Counted from the stretch's first letter, positions 1 through 6,979 are shown. The stretch is 7,355 nt of DNA from Deltaproteobacteria bacterium (GCA_007128675.1 SKWY01000188.1:1-7355), one strand, 5' to 3'. Made by a program: numbers and translations. Notes: generated from the letters alone by a model not told the origin.

Positions 1-771
1 GAACAACCAGACCTCGTTGCTGACCGTATCGTCCGAAAGGCCGCCGGCCACCACCGCGCCACCGTCTTCGAGCCCCACCACCGTCGGCCAGGATACTCTC
101 GGCCCAGCGTCCAGGGACTCGAGAGTACCGGTGCGGTGATCGTAAATGACTGGCGGCTGAAAGAGATCGTCAATTCTTCCTCCGACCATCAGAACGCGCC
201 CGTCCCCAAGACAGACGGCGGCACCCTCCACCCGCCGCCAAAGGTCGTCCTCGCCGGGACGAGACCAGCAATCCGGAAGAGCCAGAAAGACGCCGATATC
301 GATTGGGGCCTTGGGATCTTCCGGGACGGCGAAGACGCCGCTACGGCCGACACAGACCGGACGGTTGTCGATGTCCATTCCCCACACGGTCGCCCTGGCT
401 CTTTCAGTTGGCCGAAACTCGAGCTCCGTACCCGTCACTCGTGCAGAATCGGAGTGATAGGCGAGATGCGCCTCTCGCGTGGGGTTGTCCTCGCTGCGCA
501 AGTGAATCGCAAAGGAGCCTATCGGCTGGCTGCCTTGGAGGGGATCGGGATCGCTGGCGGGACGAATACGAAGCACCAGGTGGGCGTCGTTGCCCGATAC
601 ATACTCGATCTTCTCGAGCCTCTCCCGAAGGTCTTCGCAGCCGATGCAAAGCAGCAGGGCCACGAAGGTTGTCGCCCAAGAGAGTCTCGAAGGCTCGGCG
701 GATGCCCTACATCGAGAGACGTTCATGAGGCCTGTGGCCCTAGCGAATCGTTTCGCAGTGGAGTGACTCAT
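1..771 (-). CDS. Kelch-repeat lipoprotein, 3' end cut by the window edge
   Basis: The frame is open from 771 to the left edge (257 codons, no stop), so the C-terminus is missing. I chose the ATG at 771-769: it forms an ATGA overlap with the stop of the upstream gene and has GGAG 8 nt upstream. An in-frame ATG at 726 is the alternative; it would place the likely lipidated Cys at residue 30 instead of 45, a more usual signal-peptide length. The N-terminus has basic residues, a hydrophobic run (FVALLLCIGC) and then a charged helix, which suggests export and lipidation, although the lipobox is imperfect (Cys at -3). An unassigned beta-rich region follows. From about residue 184 (771 numbering) there are Kelch-like signatures: DGRVLMVGG, then YDHRTG, then a second DGGAVVAGG unit. 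Kelch blades form beta-propellers that usually bind ligands or partners. Co-transcription with the PEGA gene is likely. The exact role is unknown. Confidence 0.75.
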   Translation of the reverse strand, partial: MSHSTAKRFARATGLMNVSRCRASAEPSRLSWATTFVALLLCIGCEDLRERLEKIEYVSGNDAHLVLRIRPASDPDPLQGSQPIGSFAIHLRSEDNPTREAHLAYHSDSARVTGTELEFRPTERARATVWGMDIDNRPVCVGRSGVFAVPEDPKAPIDIGVFLALPDCWSRPGEDDLWRRVEGAAVCLGDGRVLMVGGRIDDLFQPPVIYDHRTGTLESLDAGPRVSWPTVVGLEDGGAVVAGGLSDDTVSNEVWLF

Positions 772-2123
772 CTCTCGAGCTCCGCGTCGATGATGAGCCT
801 GTCCGGCTCTTGGATAATCGTGGGTGGCCGGACAGCTTGATAAGTAGCTCCGGAACCTGTCGCCAAGAGAAGGATTGATGCCCAAAACCACCACCTTCGC
901 ATCAAGGGGGCCGATGGAGCCAATGGCTCGGAGGGTTCGATGGCCGTGGGAGTCAGGCGGGGAGTCAGGCGCTTGAATCCCAGGAGCGAATCGTTGAAGT
1001 CGGGCAGTAGGGATGGAGAGGTGCCTTGGGTATCCACGAAGTGGGGATCCTTGGCGTCGGGAAGAGATTCGGCCATCCGGGCTATCAGCTCTCGAGCCCA
1101 CAGGTAATCATCATCGACGGCAGTCCATACAGTATGAGCTTGGCCATCCCCGTCGATTTCCACGATGATCAGGTAGTGCGTCATTTCGGACTGGCGCAGG
1201 CCCATCAGGATCACCGAGCCGACTCCCGCGCTTTGTGCCATGTCCCGAGCTATGGAGATCATCTCGTCCTTGTTCTTGGGCTCTTCACTCTTGGCCAAGA
1301 GATCCTCGAGCAGCCGTCCGATTCGCAGTGGTTCCAGCCGTACCGCCAAGGTCTTGCTGCCCTTGGTGACCGATATCTCATCGACCCAGACTCTATGATC
1401 GGGAGCCTCCACCATGACTGTGTGGTCACCAACGATTAGGCTCTCCACGGTCACCGGGGTCTCGCCGCTCGGTTGGCCGTTCACCGTGACCGTCGCCAGA
1501 GGTGGAGAGGAGGAAATGGCGATCTCGCCCCTTGAAAGCTGGCGAGCAGTAGATCGTGCGATCTCGAAGGCGTCCAGCACACGGGGGCCGTATGTATCGG
1601 CATCGAGTCGATGATCGGGACGGCGCCGAAGAAGCTCCAGGAAAGCCGCCTGCGCCTTCTCTTCGTCTCCAAGGGTCAGGTGCGTTGCGCCTAGGTATGC
1701 TAGAGCCTCGAGGAGAAGAGACATCACTTCCAAGGATTTCAGGATCGATTCGAGCTCTGCGACTGCTTGCTCCAGGCTTGTCGAGGCATGTTCCAGCTCG
1801 AACTCCAGATAGTGCTCCTTGCCCCGTTCGAGTATATCGCGGGCGTTCTCTAGAGTGCGGGGATCGACTACCGCGGCCCCCGTCTTGAGCTCCTCCAGCT
1901 TGCTGTCTGGCAGAACTCGATGACCCAGGCGTTCGAGTTCGACGTGCAGCATCTGCTTGAGGCGAAGGCCCAGACGAGGCGAGGCGGAGCCATCGAGCAT
2001 TATGGGATCGGCGACCATGACGTCCACCGCGGACTCTGTCTTCGTCTCGTCGCCGGCCATGGATGCCTGGACTGGACAGATTGCGAACAAGCAAAGCAGC
2101 GGCCAGATTCTCGTTTTACTCAT
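768..2123 (-). CDS. Exported helical-repeat/PEGA-domain protein with C-terminal membrane segment
   Basis: 451 residues from the ATG at 2123. The frame extends upstream to 2222, but that adds a Pro-rich, non-signal-like leader, whereas the 2123 start gives a clean signal peptide (MSKTRIWPLLCLFAICPVQA, cleavage probably near residue 23). Residues about 90-172 are amphipathic helices resembling TPR-type repeats (LGDEEKAQAAFLELLRRRPD). Residues about 199-265 are a PEGA domain: GEIAISSSPPLATVTVNG, then GETPV, then GDHTVMVEAPDHRVW. Residues 268-355 form an alpha/beta domain I cannot name. A Pro-rich linker leads to a hydrophobic helix at about 411-430 starting RRWWFWASILLL, and a short tail. I recall similar PEGA proteins from myxobacterial genomes, usually of unknown function. 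The gene is divergent from a PEGA-bearing kinase and overlaps the downstream lipoprotein gene by 4 bp, so a shared envelope-sensing or scaffold role is plausible. Ligand and partner are unknown. Confidence 0.85.
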   Translation of the reverse strand: MSKTRIWPLLCLFAICPVQASMAGDETKTESAVDVMVADPIMLDGSASPRLGLRLKQMLHVELERLGHRVLPDSKLEELKTGAAVVDPRTLENARDILERGKEHYLEFELEHASTSLEQAVAELESILKSLEVMSLLLEALAYLGATHLTLGDEEKAQAAFLELLRRRPDHRLDADTYGPRVLDAFEIARSTARQLSRGEIAISSSPPLATVTVNGQPSGETPVTVESLIVGDHTVMVEAPDHRVWVDEISVTKGSKTLAVRLEPLRIGRLLEDLLAKSEEPKNKDEMISIARDMAQSAGVGSVILMGLRQSEMTHYLIIVEIDGDGQAHTVWTAVDDDYLWARELIARMAESLPDAKDPHFVDTQGTSPSLLPDFNDSLLGFKRLTPRLTPTAIEPSEPLAPSAPLMRRWWFWASILLLATGSGATYQAVRPPTIIQEPDRLIIDAELER

Positions 2124-2131
2124 GGACGCCC

Positions 2132-2160
2132 AGTATCGCTTCCTCTTCAGGCGCCAGCAA
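2132..2160 (-). promoter_or_regulatory. Possible sigma70-type promoter for the PEGA-protein operon
   Basis: On the minus strand TTGCTG (2160-2155) and GATACT (2137-2132) are separated by 17 bp. The -10 matches consensus at 4 of 6 positions and the -35 at 3 of 6. Transcription would start near 2125, only about 2 nt before the ATG at 2123, giving an almost leaderless message. The match is weak and could be chance. Confidence 0.25.
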
Positions 2161-2233
2161 GCATTCTGGGATGGGGGTGGCAAGGCCTCACCATTCGGTG
2201 GCGGGCCACAGGCGGGCCTCACCCGCTTGATGC

Positions 2234-2262
2234 TACACCCTAGGATCGGTTCGCTCTATACT
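2234..2262 (+). promoter_or_regulatory. Possible promoter for the kinase gene
   Basis: TATACT at 2257-2262 is a 5-of-6 match to the -10 consensus. The hexamer 17 bp upstream (TACACC, 2234-2239) is a poor -35; a better TTGATG at 2227-2232 sits too far away (24 bp). Transcription starting 7 nt after the -10 would begin at about 2269, exactly the A of the kinase ATG, which implies a leaderless transcript. The only SD-like bases (GAAG, 2263-2266) are too close to the start to be a normal ribosome binding site. Confidence 0.3.
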
Positions 2263-2268
2263 GAAGAA

Positions 2269-4320
2269 ATGAAGCCTGGCGATCTATTCGGCCGGTATCG
2301 AATCATAAGGCCCTTGGCGCAGGGCGGAATGGGGGAGGTGTATCTGGCGCGCCAAGAGGGGCCATCCGGGTTTGCCCGGACCGTGGTCATCAAGAGGGTA
2401 TTGCCACATCTTGCGTCGAATGAGGCGCTGGTGTCCATGTTCCTCGACGAGGCGCGAATCGCGGCCAATCTTTCGCATCCCAACGTCGTTCAGATAGTGG
2501 ATTTTGGTGAGCTGGAGGGCTCCTACTTCCTGGCCATGGAGTATCTTGCCGGAGAGGATCTTGGGGCGATAAGAGGTGCTGCTCGAAAGCGCGGGGCATT
2601 CGTTCCCTTTCCCATTGCCTGCAAGATCATAGCCGATGCCTGTGATGGCCTACATCATGCCCATATCGCCTGTAATGAGGACGGAAACCCGCTGCACATC
2701 GTTCACCGCGACATCTCGCCGTCGAATATTTTTGTTACCTACCAAGGGATCGTGAAGGTCCTCGATTTCGGCATAGCCAAGGCGGAAGGCCGAGCCCTGC
2801 AGACCGAGACGGGAGTCTTGAAGGGGAAGTATCCATACATGTCGCCGGAGCAAATCTCCGCGGCCCCTCTTGATTGCCGCAGCGACATCTTCTCGCTTGG
2901 AGGAGTCTTCTTCGATCTTCTCACCAACCGCAGCCCCTTCAAGCGAGACAACGCGCTTGCGATGCTCAAGGCCCTCTTGGAGGATCCCATTCCCAGCCCC
3001 AAGCAGGTCCGCCAAGACATGCCCGACGAGCTGGAGGCGCTGGTAATGAAGGCGCTGGCCAGGGACAAGGAGGATCGCTTCTCCTCCGCGCAGGAGATGC
3101 GGGCGATGATCGTGGAGGTGATGCCGCTGTTCTCATCGCCCAATGTTGGAGACGAGGTCGGCCCTTACGTGCAGGAGCTCATGGGTGAGGAGCGCGTGCA
3201 GACCCGCAGTCGCGTTACGCGCATGAGCAAGTTCGATCCCAATGCTCCAATTGGTACCGGCAGTGGCTTCACTCCAAGCGGCTTCACGCCAAGTGGTCTG
3301 GACTCCGACTCGGGGCTCTCGCGAGGGGAGAGCACTTCTTCGCATACGGAACTGGAGTGTACGACGGCAACCAAGCCGCCGTCGCTCCCAGATGAAGATG
3401 GGGATACGGTCCGGGACCTCGTCTCCCAAGGGCATGAGGTTGGCGAAGAGCTGGACATCGATCTCGAGCTAACGGGAGCTTTGGCTACTTCGAGCGCGAC
3501 CCAGCCTGAAGGTGCCCCCAAAAGGAAACGTTCGCCTGCCACGATGCTCCTTGCCGCGGCGAGCTTGGTGCTGATTGCGGGCGGCTTGACGTTCTCGGCG
3601 CTGCGTTTCGTCGATTCCTCCCCTGAAACGTTCCAGGAGGAAGGCACGAGCGACATACAGGCAGCGGCAAGTCGGGATGAGACCGTTACCGCTCCAGACG
3701 GCGCCTTGCGAAGTGTCGAGCCTGATGTTGGCGGGCAAGAAGGTATTGGTCTTGGTGTTGCCGATAAGGACGAGGCGGCTCTGCACTCGGAGGGAGGAGG
3801 AGCGGAGGCGAGAGAGGACGATGGCGAAGGCCCCACGAGGCCACTCGCGCCGGCTGGTGCTGGTGATCAGGTGAGATCCGCCACAAAGGCTCAAACGGGC
3901 GCCTCTGTTCCTTCTCGTTCGAGGCAGCCGCGAGATCGGCCCGAGGATACCCGGGCGGGAAAGCTGGATTCCGATTCCTCGAGAAAGTCTTCGCTCGAAT
4001 CCGATGCTTCCTCCCCAGGGCCCTCGCCGGAGCCTGCCGCCGTGGAAGATCCGTCGGCCTCCAAGGTGTCTCGCGCCGTTGAGATCCAGCAAGCGCCTCC
4101 ACCCACCGCGGAACGAGGCAAGCTGAACGTGAACTGTATTCCTTGGTGCAGAATACTGGTGGATGGCCGAGACACGGGCCTTACTTCGCCTGCCCTTGGT
4201 ATCGAGCTCGAGGCGGGGCGTCGCCGGATTACGGTGCGCAACCCACCCTCGGGGCGTGAACTGGAGCGTGTCGTCGAGATTGTTCCTGGGGAAACGGTGA
4301 GAGAGGCTTTCCGTTTCTGA
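2269..4320 (+). CDS. Transmembrane Ser/Thr protein kinase with extracytoplasmic PEGA domain
   Basis: 683 residues. The start is set by MKPGDLFGRYRIIRPL, the standard N-terminus of Hanks-type kinases; the frame stays open further upstream to 1957, but only as antisense of the PEGA gene. The kinase domain spans about residues 10-280: Gly-rich loop QGGMGEV (18-24), ATP lysine K42 in VVIK, helix-C E61, catalytic HRDISPSN (146-153; D148, N153), DFG (166-168), SPE (192-194), RSDIFSLG (204-211). It is an RD kinase and probably active. Candidate activation-loop phosphosites are T179 and T181. The catalytic-loop lysine is replaced by S150. A Ser/Thr/acidic linker (about 285-417) with a GFTPS repeat leads to KRKR (418-421) and one helix (about 426-446), so the C-terminus should be periplasmic. 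A disordered Ser/Glu/Pro stretch follows, then a PEGA domain (about 617-683) with IPWCRILVDGRDTG. It probably transduces an envelope signal by phosphorylating cytoplasmic targets. It is divergent from an exported PEGA protein. Confidence 0.95.
   Translation: MKPGDLFGRYRIIRPLAQGGMGEVYLARQEGPSGFARTVVIKRVLPHLASNEALVSMFLDEARIAANLSHPNVVQIVDFGELEGSYFLAMEYLAGEDLGAIRGAARKRGAFVPFPIACKIIADACDGLHHAHIACNEDGNPLHIVHRDISPSNIFVTYQGIVKVLDFGIAKAEGRALQTETGVLKGKYPYMSPEQISAAPLDCRSDIFSLGGVFFDLLTNRSPFKRDNALAMLKALLEDPIPSPKQVRQDMPDELEALVMKALARDKEDRFSSAQEMRAMIVEVMPLFSSPNVGDEVGPYVQELMGEERVQTRSRVTRMSKFDPNAPIGTGSGFTPSGFTPSGLDSDSGLSRGESTSSHTELECTTATKPPSLPDEDGDTVRDLVSQGHEVGEELDIDLELTGALATSSATQPEGAPKRKRSPATMLLAAASLVLIAGGLTFSALRFVDSSPETFQEEGTSDIQAAASRDETVTAPDGALRSVEPDVGGQEGIGLGVADKDEAALHSEGGGAEAREDDGEGPTRPLAPAGAGDQVRSATKAQTGASVPSRSRQPRDRPEDTRAGKLDSDSSRKSSLESDASSPGPSPEPAAVEDPSASKVSRAVEIQQAPPPTAERGKLNVNCIPWCRILVDGRDTGLTSPALGIELEAGRRRITVRNPPSGRELERVVEIVPGETVREAFRF
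3262..3300 (+). repeat. Short in-frame tandem repeat encoding SGFTP units
   Basis: Two 15-bp units, 3262-3276 and 3277-3291, differ at 2 of 15 positions and are followed by a partial third (AGTGGTCTG, 3292-3300). They encode SGFTP-SGFTP-SGL in the cytoplasmic linker of the kinase. Both third-base differences are silent, so the repeat is not brand new. It may present duplicated Ser/Thr phosphosites or simply be linker expansion. Confidence 0.7.
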
Positions 4321-4423
4321 TTCTTTTCGCTTACGGCCCGTGGCTTCAACGCTCCATCATGCTCGCCTCCGGATGTTCCTCTGGCGGTGAGCTCTCCTTG
4401 CTGGCCTGGCTCATGATTCCCCC

Positions 4424-5860
4424 ATGAATCTTTTGCTGATTCCTAGCACTCTGACCTACTCCAATGTTGGCGACCTTGCCATGTTGGTAGTGGCCATCAA
4501 GCGTTTCGAGGCTTTGCTCCCCCATTGCACCTTGAATGTCATTACCGAGGACCCAAGGACAGTGTCGTCGATTTCCCCCCGCGCTGTGCCGTGTGTTGTC
4601 AATCCGAAGAAGCCAGCGGATCGGGCCGAGCAGTGGCTGCGCTCGGTGAGACGAGCTTTGGGACCTGTCGAACTAGCAGCTCCAAGAGCGGTGCACCGTG
4701 CCATTCAGGCTGCCTCCTGCTTTCGGCGCAACTATGCCGCCACCGAGCGTATTCATCATTTCTTGAGAAGATGTGATGGGGTCGTCTTCTCCGGTGGCGG
4801 GTTCCTGACGGATGCCTTTAGCGGCTCGTGTATGGCTGCCATCACCTTGATGGAGCGGGCCGTTTCTCTTGAAAAGCCGCTCTTCTTGATGGGGCAAGGA
4901 GTAGGCCCCTTCTCGAGCGCCGCTCTACGAGATCGCCTGTTGGCCGTGCTGAAGTACGTGAAGAAAGCATACCTGCGCGAGCCAATCGAATCCTCCATTC
5001 TGTTGTTCGAGAGTGGGGTCGACCGTTCGGAGTATGGCGTTACGGGGGATGATGCGATCGAGATTGTCCGTGCTCGTGGGGAGAAAGTGCCCAAGCGGGA
5101 AGCGGTGGGCATCAATCTGAGGTTGGCTGGATACTCGGGTGTCGGCGTCAGGGAGGTAAGGCGGCTGACTCATGTATTGGGCAGGGCCGGAAAGGAGCTC
5201 GGGCTGCGCTGGAGACCAATTCCCATTGTTGTCGGGGGGGTCCATGACGACTATCGAGGGGCCGGGTTGATCGCGGCTTATTCGGAAGCCGCCAGTCGAC
5301 CACATATGGTCTTCGAGGCGATCTCGGACTGGAGAGGCAAGCCGGGAAGGTGTCTTCTGTGTAGATTCGAAGAGAGCGTCTACTCCTGCCCGTTCTCGTC
5401 CATGTCGCGGGGCGGCTCTAGCTCCATGGTCAGGCGGTCGGAGAGAGCGGGGCAGACGAAGGTGCCCTCCACATGCTGCACGAGTAGCGGCTTGGGGCGG
5501 CCAGGAGGTATTCTAGGACATCTGGATCTTGCGATCGAGGCGGCTGGCGGGTGCCGAGTGGTCCTTGCGGGAAGCTATCATGCGGCGGTCTTCGCATTGA
5601 GCCAGGGCGTGCCGGTCGTGGCGGTACATGCCAGCGATTACTATCAGGTGAAGTTCACCGGACTTGCCGCCATGTTTCCGGGGGGACTAAGCCTAGTGGA
5701 TCTGCGGTTGAACGATGCGGAAGAGAGGCTATGTTCATCGTTGAATCGGGCTTGGGTCTTTCAGCCTTCACTGGCGCGGCGGCTGGAAACGAGGGCAACA
5801 AGCCAGGTGGCTTCGTCATGGCGAGCATATCGGTCCGTGGCGCAGCACTTCGAGGGTTAG
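4424..5860 (+). CDS. Polysaccharide pyruvyl transferase family protein, with internal insertion
   Basis: 478 residues. Family members transfer pyruvate from PEP to a sugar to make a ketal on surface polysaccharide, although many distant members have unproven substrates. Family signs: N-terminal LLLIPSTLTYSNVGDLAML with NVGD (14-17); FSGGGFLTDAF (122-132); FLMGQGVGPF (154-163); an AYLREPIES stretch; VTGDDAIE (206-213); and the C-terminal hallmark GSYHAAVFALSQGVPVVAVH (383-402) with H386, followed by SDYYQVKFTGLAAMF. The ATG at 4424 starts right at the family's first beta-strand; I see no good Shine-Dalgarno sequence. It lies 103 bp after the kinase stop with no clear terminator or promoter between, so read-through from the kinase is possible. 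Residues about 308-360 are Cys/Ser/Arg-rich, do not resemble the family and fall between the two Rossmann-like halves; see the separate insertion entry. The protein looks intact on both sides of it. Confidence 0.85.
   Translation: MNLLLIPSTLTYSNVGDLAMLVVAIKRFEALLPHCTLNVITEDPRTVSSISPRAVPCVVNPKKPADRAEQWLRSVRRALGPVELAAPRAVHRAIQAASCFRRNYAATERIHHFLRRCDGVVFSGGGFLTDAFSGSCMAAITLMERAVSLEKPLFLMGQGVGPFSSAALRDRLLAVLKYVKKAYLREPIESSILLFESGVDRSEYGVTGDDAIEIVRARGEKVPKREAVGINLRLAGYSGVGVREVRRLTHVLGRAGKELGLRWRPIPIVVGGVHDDYRGAGLIAAYSEAASRPHMVFEAISDWRGKPGRCLLCRFEESVYSCPFSSMSRGGSSSMVRRSERAGQTKVPSTCCTSSGLGRPGGILGHLDLAIEAAGGCRVVLAGSYHAAVFALSQGVPVVAVHASDYYQVKFTGLAAMFPGGLSLVDLRLNDAEERLCSSLNRAWVFQPSLARRLETRATSQVASSWRAYRSVAQHFEG
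5345..5503. other. Probable foreign in-frame insert within the pyruvyl transferase gene
   Basis: About 159 bp (53 codons) interrupts the conserved region. Third-position G/C is 39 of 44 codons at 5372-5503, against 28 of 44 just before it (5210-5341) and 27 of 44 just after (5504-5635), by hand count. The plus-strand product is rich in Cys, Ser and Arg. The minus strand is open for 64 codons (5574-5383) and stops at TAG (5382-5380), with acidic, charged sequence (e.g. DRLTMELEPPRDMDENGQE) that reads like a natural protein C-terminus. Imperfect direct repeats CCGGGA (5342-5347) and CCAGGA (5501-5506) lie exactly 159 bp apart, so loss of one unit would restore a continuous KPGGILGHLD. The edges are estimates, I found no strong terminal inverted repeats, and I cannot name the source gene. 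Confidence 0.5.
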
Positions 5861-6112
5861 TCAGCCGTACTCTCGATTCGTTTCGGGTCGGACACATGCT
5901 CGCTTCGATTGAGCGATGACCGAGACCGGCACATGCAAGATGCGAGACTATTCGTCATCGCGTCGATTCCCTGCCCATTTGGGCTGGGTCTCACTCTCGA
6001 GCTTTCTGGAGCCGGACCGCGAGCTACGCTCTCCACGATCCGCCGGTTAGACGTCATTGTGCGGAAGGTGATTTGTTCGCTTCCATCGGACGCTACGGAA
6101 GGCTCGCCCATT
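5861..6112. other. Intergenic region between convergent genes
   Basis: 252 bp between the ends of the pyruvyl transferase gene (plus) and the glycosyltransferase gene (minus). An intrinsic terminator would be expected here, but I see only weak hairpins: TCGCT/AGCGA (5900-5904 with 5912-5916) and GCCCA/TGGGC (5973-5977 with 5980-5984). Neither has a U-run, so termination may be Rho-dependent. The minus-strand frame that stays open through here is out of frame with the glycosyltransferase and shows no recognisable protein. Confidence 0.5.
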
Positions 6113-6898
6113 TTAGGTCTGTGAATCGCGAGGGAAGCAGCTGCCTCGCGGATGAAGCCCTCTGTAACCTCGGTGTTTCCAAAGATGCCTGAGAACCGCG
6201 ATAGCATGTGCCGTGCCTCGTAGAGTAAAGAGTTTCTTGTTTGCTCTTCGAGGTTCGTGCCGGCACTTGGCCGAGCTAACTTGCAGCACGCTCCAGCCCG
6301 CCGCATTCAGCCGGAGGCAGAGATCTACGTCCTCGGGCCCGTAGAAGACAGTCGTATCGAGACCGCCTATCTCCTCGTAGGCCGTGCGACGAATGAGCTG
6401 GCAGGCACCGATTGCGAAGTCCACGGCCCTAGTCCCATCGGGACCAAACTCGGTTCCCATCTCGTACTCGTCAGTCAAACCTAGGGCGCGCCTTAGCTTC
6501 AGTGCCAGCGTCGGTGCCTCGCCGGCGGATTGCTGGGGGGCCTGGCCATCGAAGGCCGGGGCGGCAAGCCCTACCCTAAAATCGCCCTCCAAAACCTCCA
6601 CCAGAACACTCAGGGTATCCCAATGAAGCTGGGCGTCACTGTCCATCAGGCACACGAAGGGAGCAAGTCCGGCCCGGATACCCTGTGCTCGACCCGCGCC
6701 TACTCCACTGTTCCTTTCGTTTCGGATGAGTCGAACCCTTGAGTCCGTTCGTGGCTTGGCCGGTGGGTTGGAGCCGTTGTCCACTAGGTAGACGGTTACA
6801 TCTACCCCTTGAGAGGACAGGGCGGAGTCCACGCCTTCCTGGAGCACATCCCTATTCTCGTTCCACGACAGTATGACGACATCTACCAATGGATTCAT
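6113..6898 (-). CDS. Family 2 glycosyltransferase (rhamnosyltransferase-like)
   Basis: 261 residues, GT-A fold. It would transfer a sugar from a nucleotide-sugar donor to a growing polysaccharide or lipid-linked glycan at the cytoplasmic face. Visible signatures: DVVILSWNEN (6-15); VDNGSNPP (39-46), part of the nucleotide-binding site; NSGVGAGRAQGIRAG (63-77), the usual N-x-G-x-A-R-N-like helix; the metal-binding LMDSDAQ (D86, D88); and the acceptor-side motif GACQLIRRTAYEEIGGLD...GPEDVDLCLRLNAAGW (164-202). A basic C-terminal helix (RRANKKLF through WKHRGYR) fits peripheral attachment to the inner membrane, and there is no transmembrane segment. The length is normal for the short form of the family. 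The ATG at 6898 sits directly before the first beta-strand; the SD is weak (GGCAG). It lies opposite the pyruvyl transferase and divergent from the membrane protein at 7222, inside a surface-polysaccharide locus. The sugar specificity cannot be read from sequence. Confidence 0.93.
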   Translation of the reverse strand: MNPLVDVVILSWNENRDVLQEGVDSALSSQGVDVTVYLVDNGSNPPAKPRTDSRVRLIRNERNSGVGAGRAQGIRAGLAPFVCLMDSDAQLHWDTLSVLVEVLEGDFRVGLAAPAFDGQAPQQSAGEAPTLALKLRRALGLTDEYEMGTEFGPDGTRAVDFAIGACQLIRRTAYEEIGGLDTTVFYGPEDVDLCLRLNAAGWSVLQVSSAKCRHEPRRANKKLFTLRGTAHAIAVLRHLWKHRGYRGLHPRGSCFPRDSQT

Positions 6899-6979
6899 GG
6901 ATTCTGCCAGTAGACTAGGTGGACTGGCTTACACTCGAACTACACGGGTTGGAGCCTTGGTCTCTTGGAGAACACTAGC

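Noticed and set aside
136..840. 234-codon plus-strand frame
   Set aside because: It is antisense to the Kelch lipoprotein, whose minus-strand frame is open for 771 nt with a signal peptide and Kelch motifs. The plus-strand product resembles nothing and has poor composition.
1957..2268. N-terminal extension of the kinase frame by 104 codons
   Set aside because: It is antisense to the signal peptide and N-terminal part of the PEGA protein. The kinase domain starts normally at MKPGDLFGRYR (2269).
3165..4349. Several long minus-strand frames opposite the kinase C-terminal half
   Set aside because: They are Ser/Arg/Pro-rich shadows of a GC-rich disordered coding region. No family motifs or ribosome binding sites were seen, and the plus frame carries a transmembrane helix and a PEGA domain.
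5351..5520. Complete insertion sequence or MITE in the pyruvyl transferase gene
   Set aside because: The ends (about 5351 and 5520) share only a few bases as inverted repeats and there is no transposase, so I report a composition island of unknown origin instead.
5900..5984. Intrinsic terminator hairpins between the convergent genes
   Set aside because: The stems are only about 5 bp and no T-run follows on either strand.
5857..6306. 149-codon minus-strand frame over the convergent gap
   Set aside because: It overlaps the C-terminal third of the glycosyltransferase in another frame, and its product has no recognisable domain. The glycosyltransferase C-terminus itself looks complete, so a frameshift is not needed.
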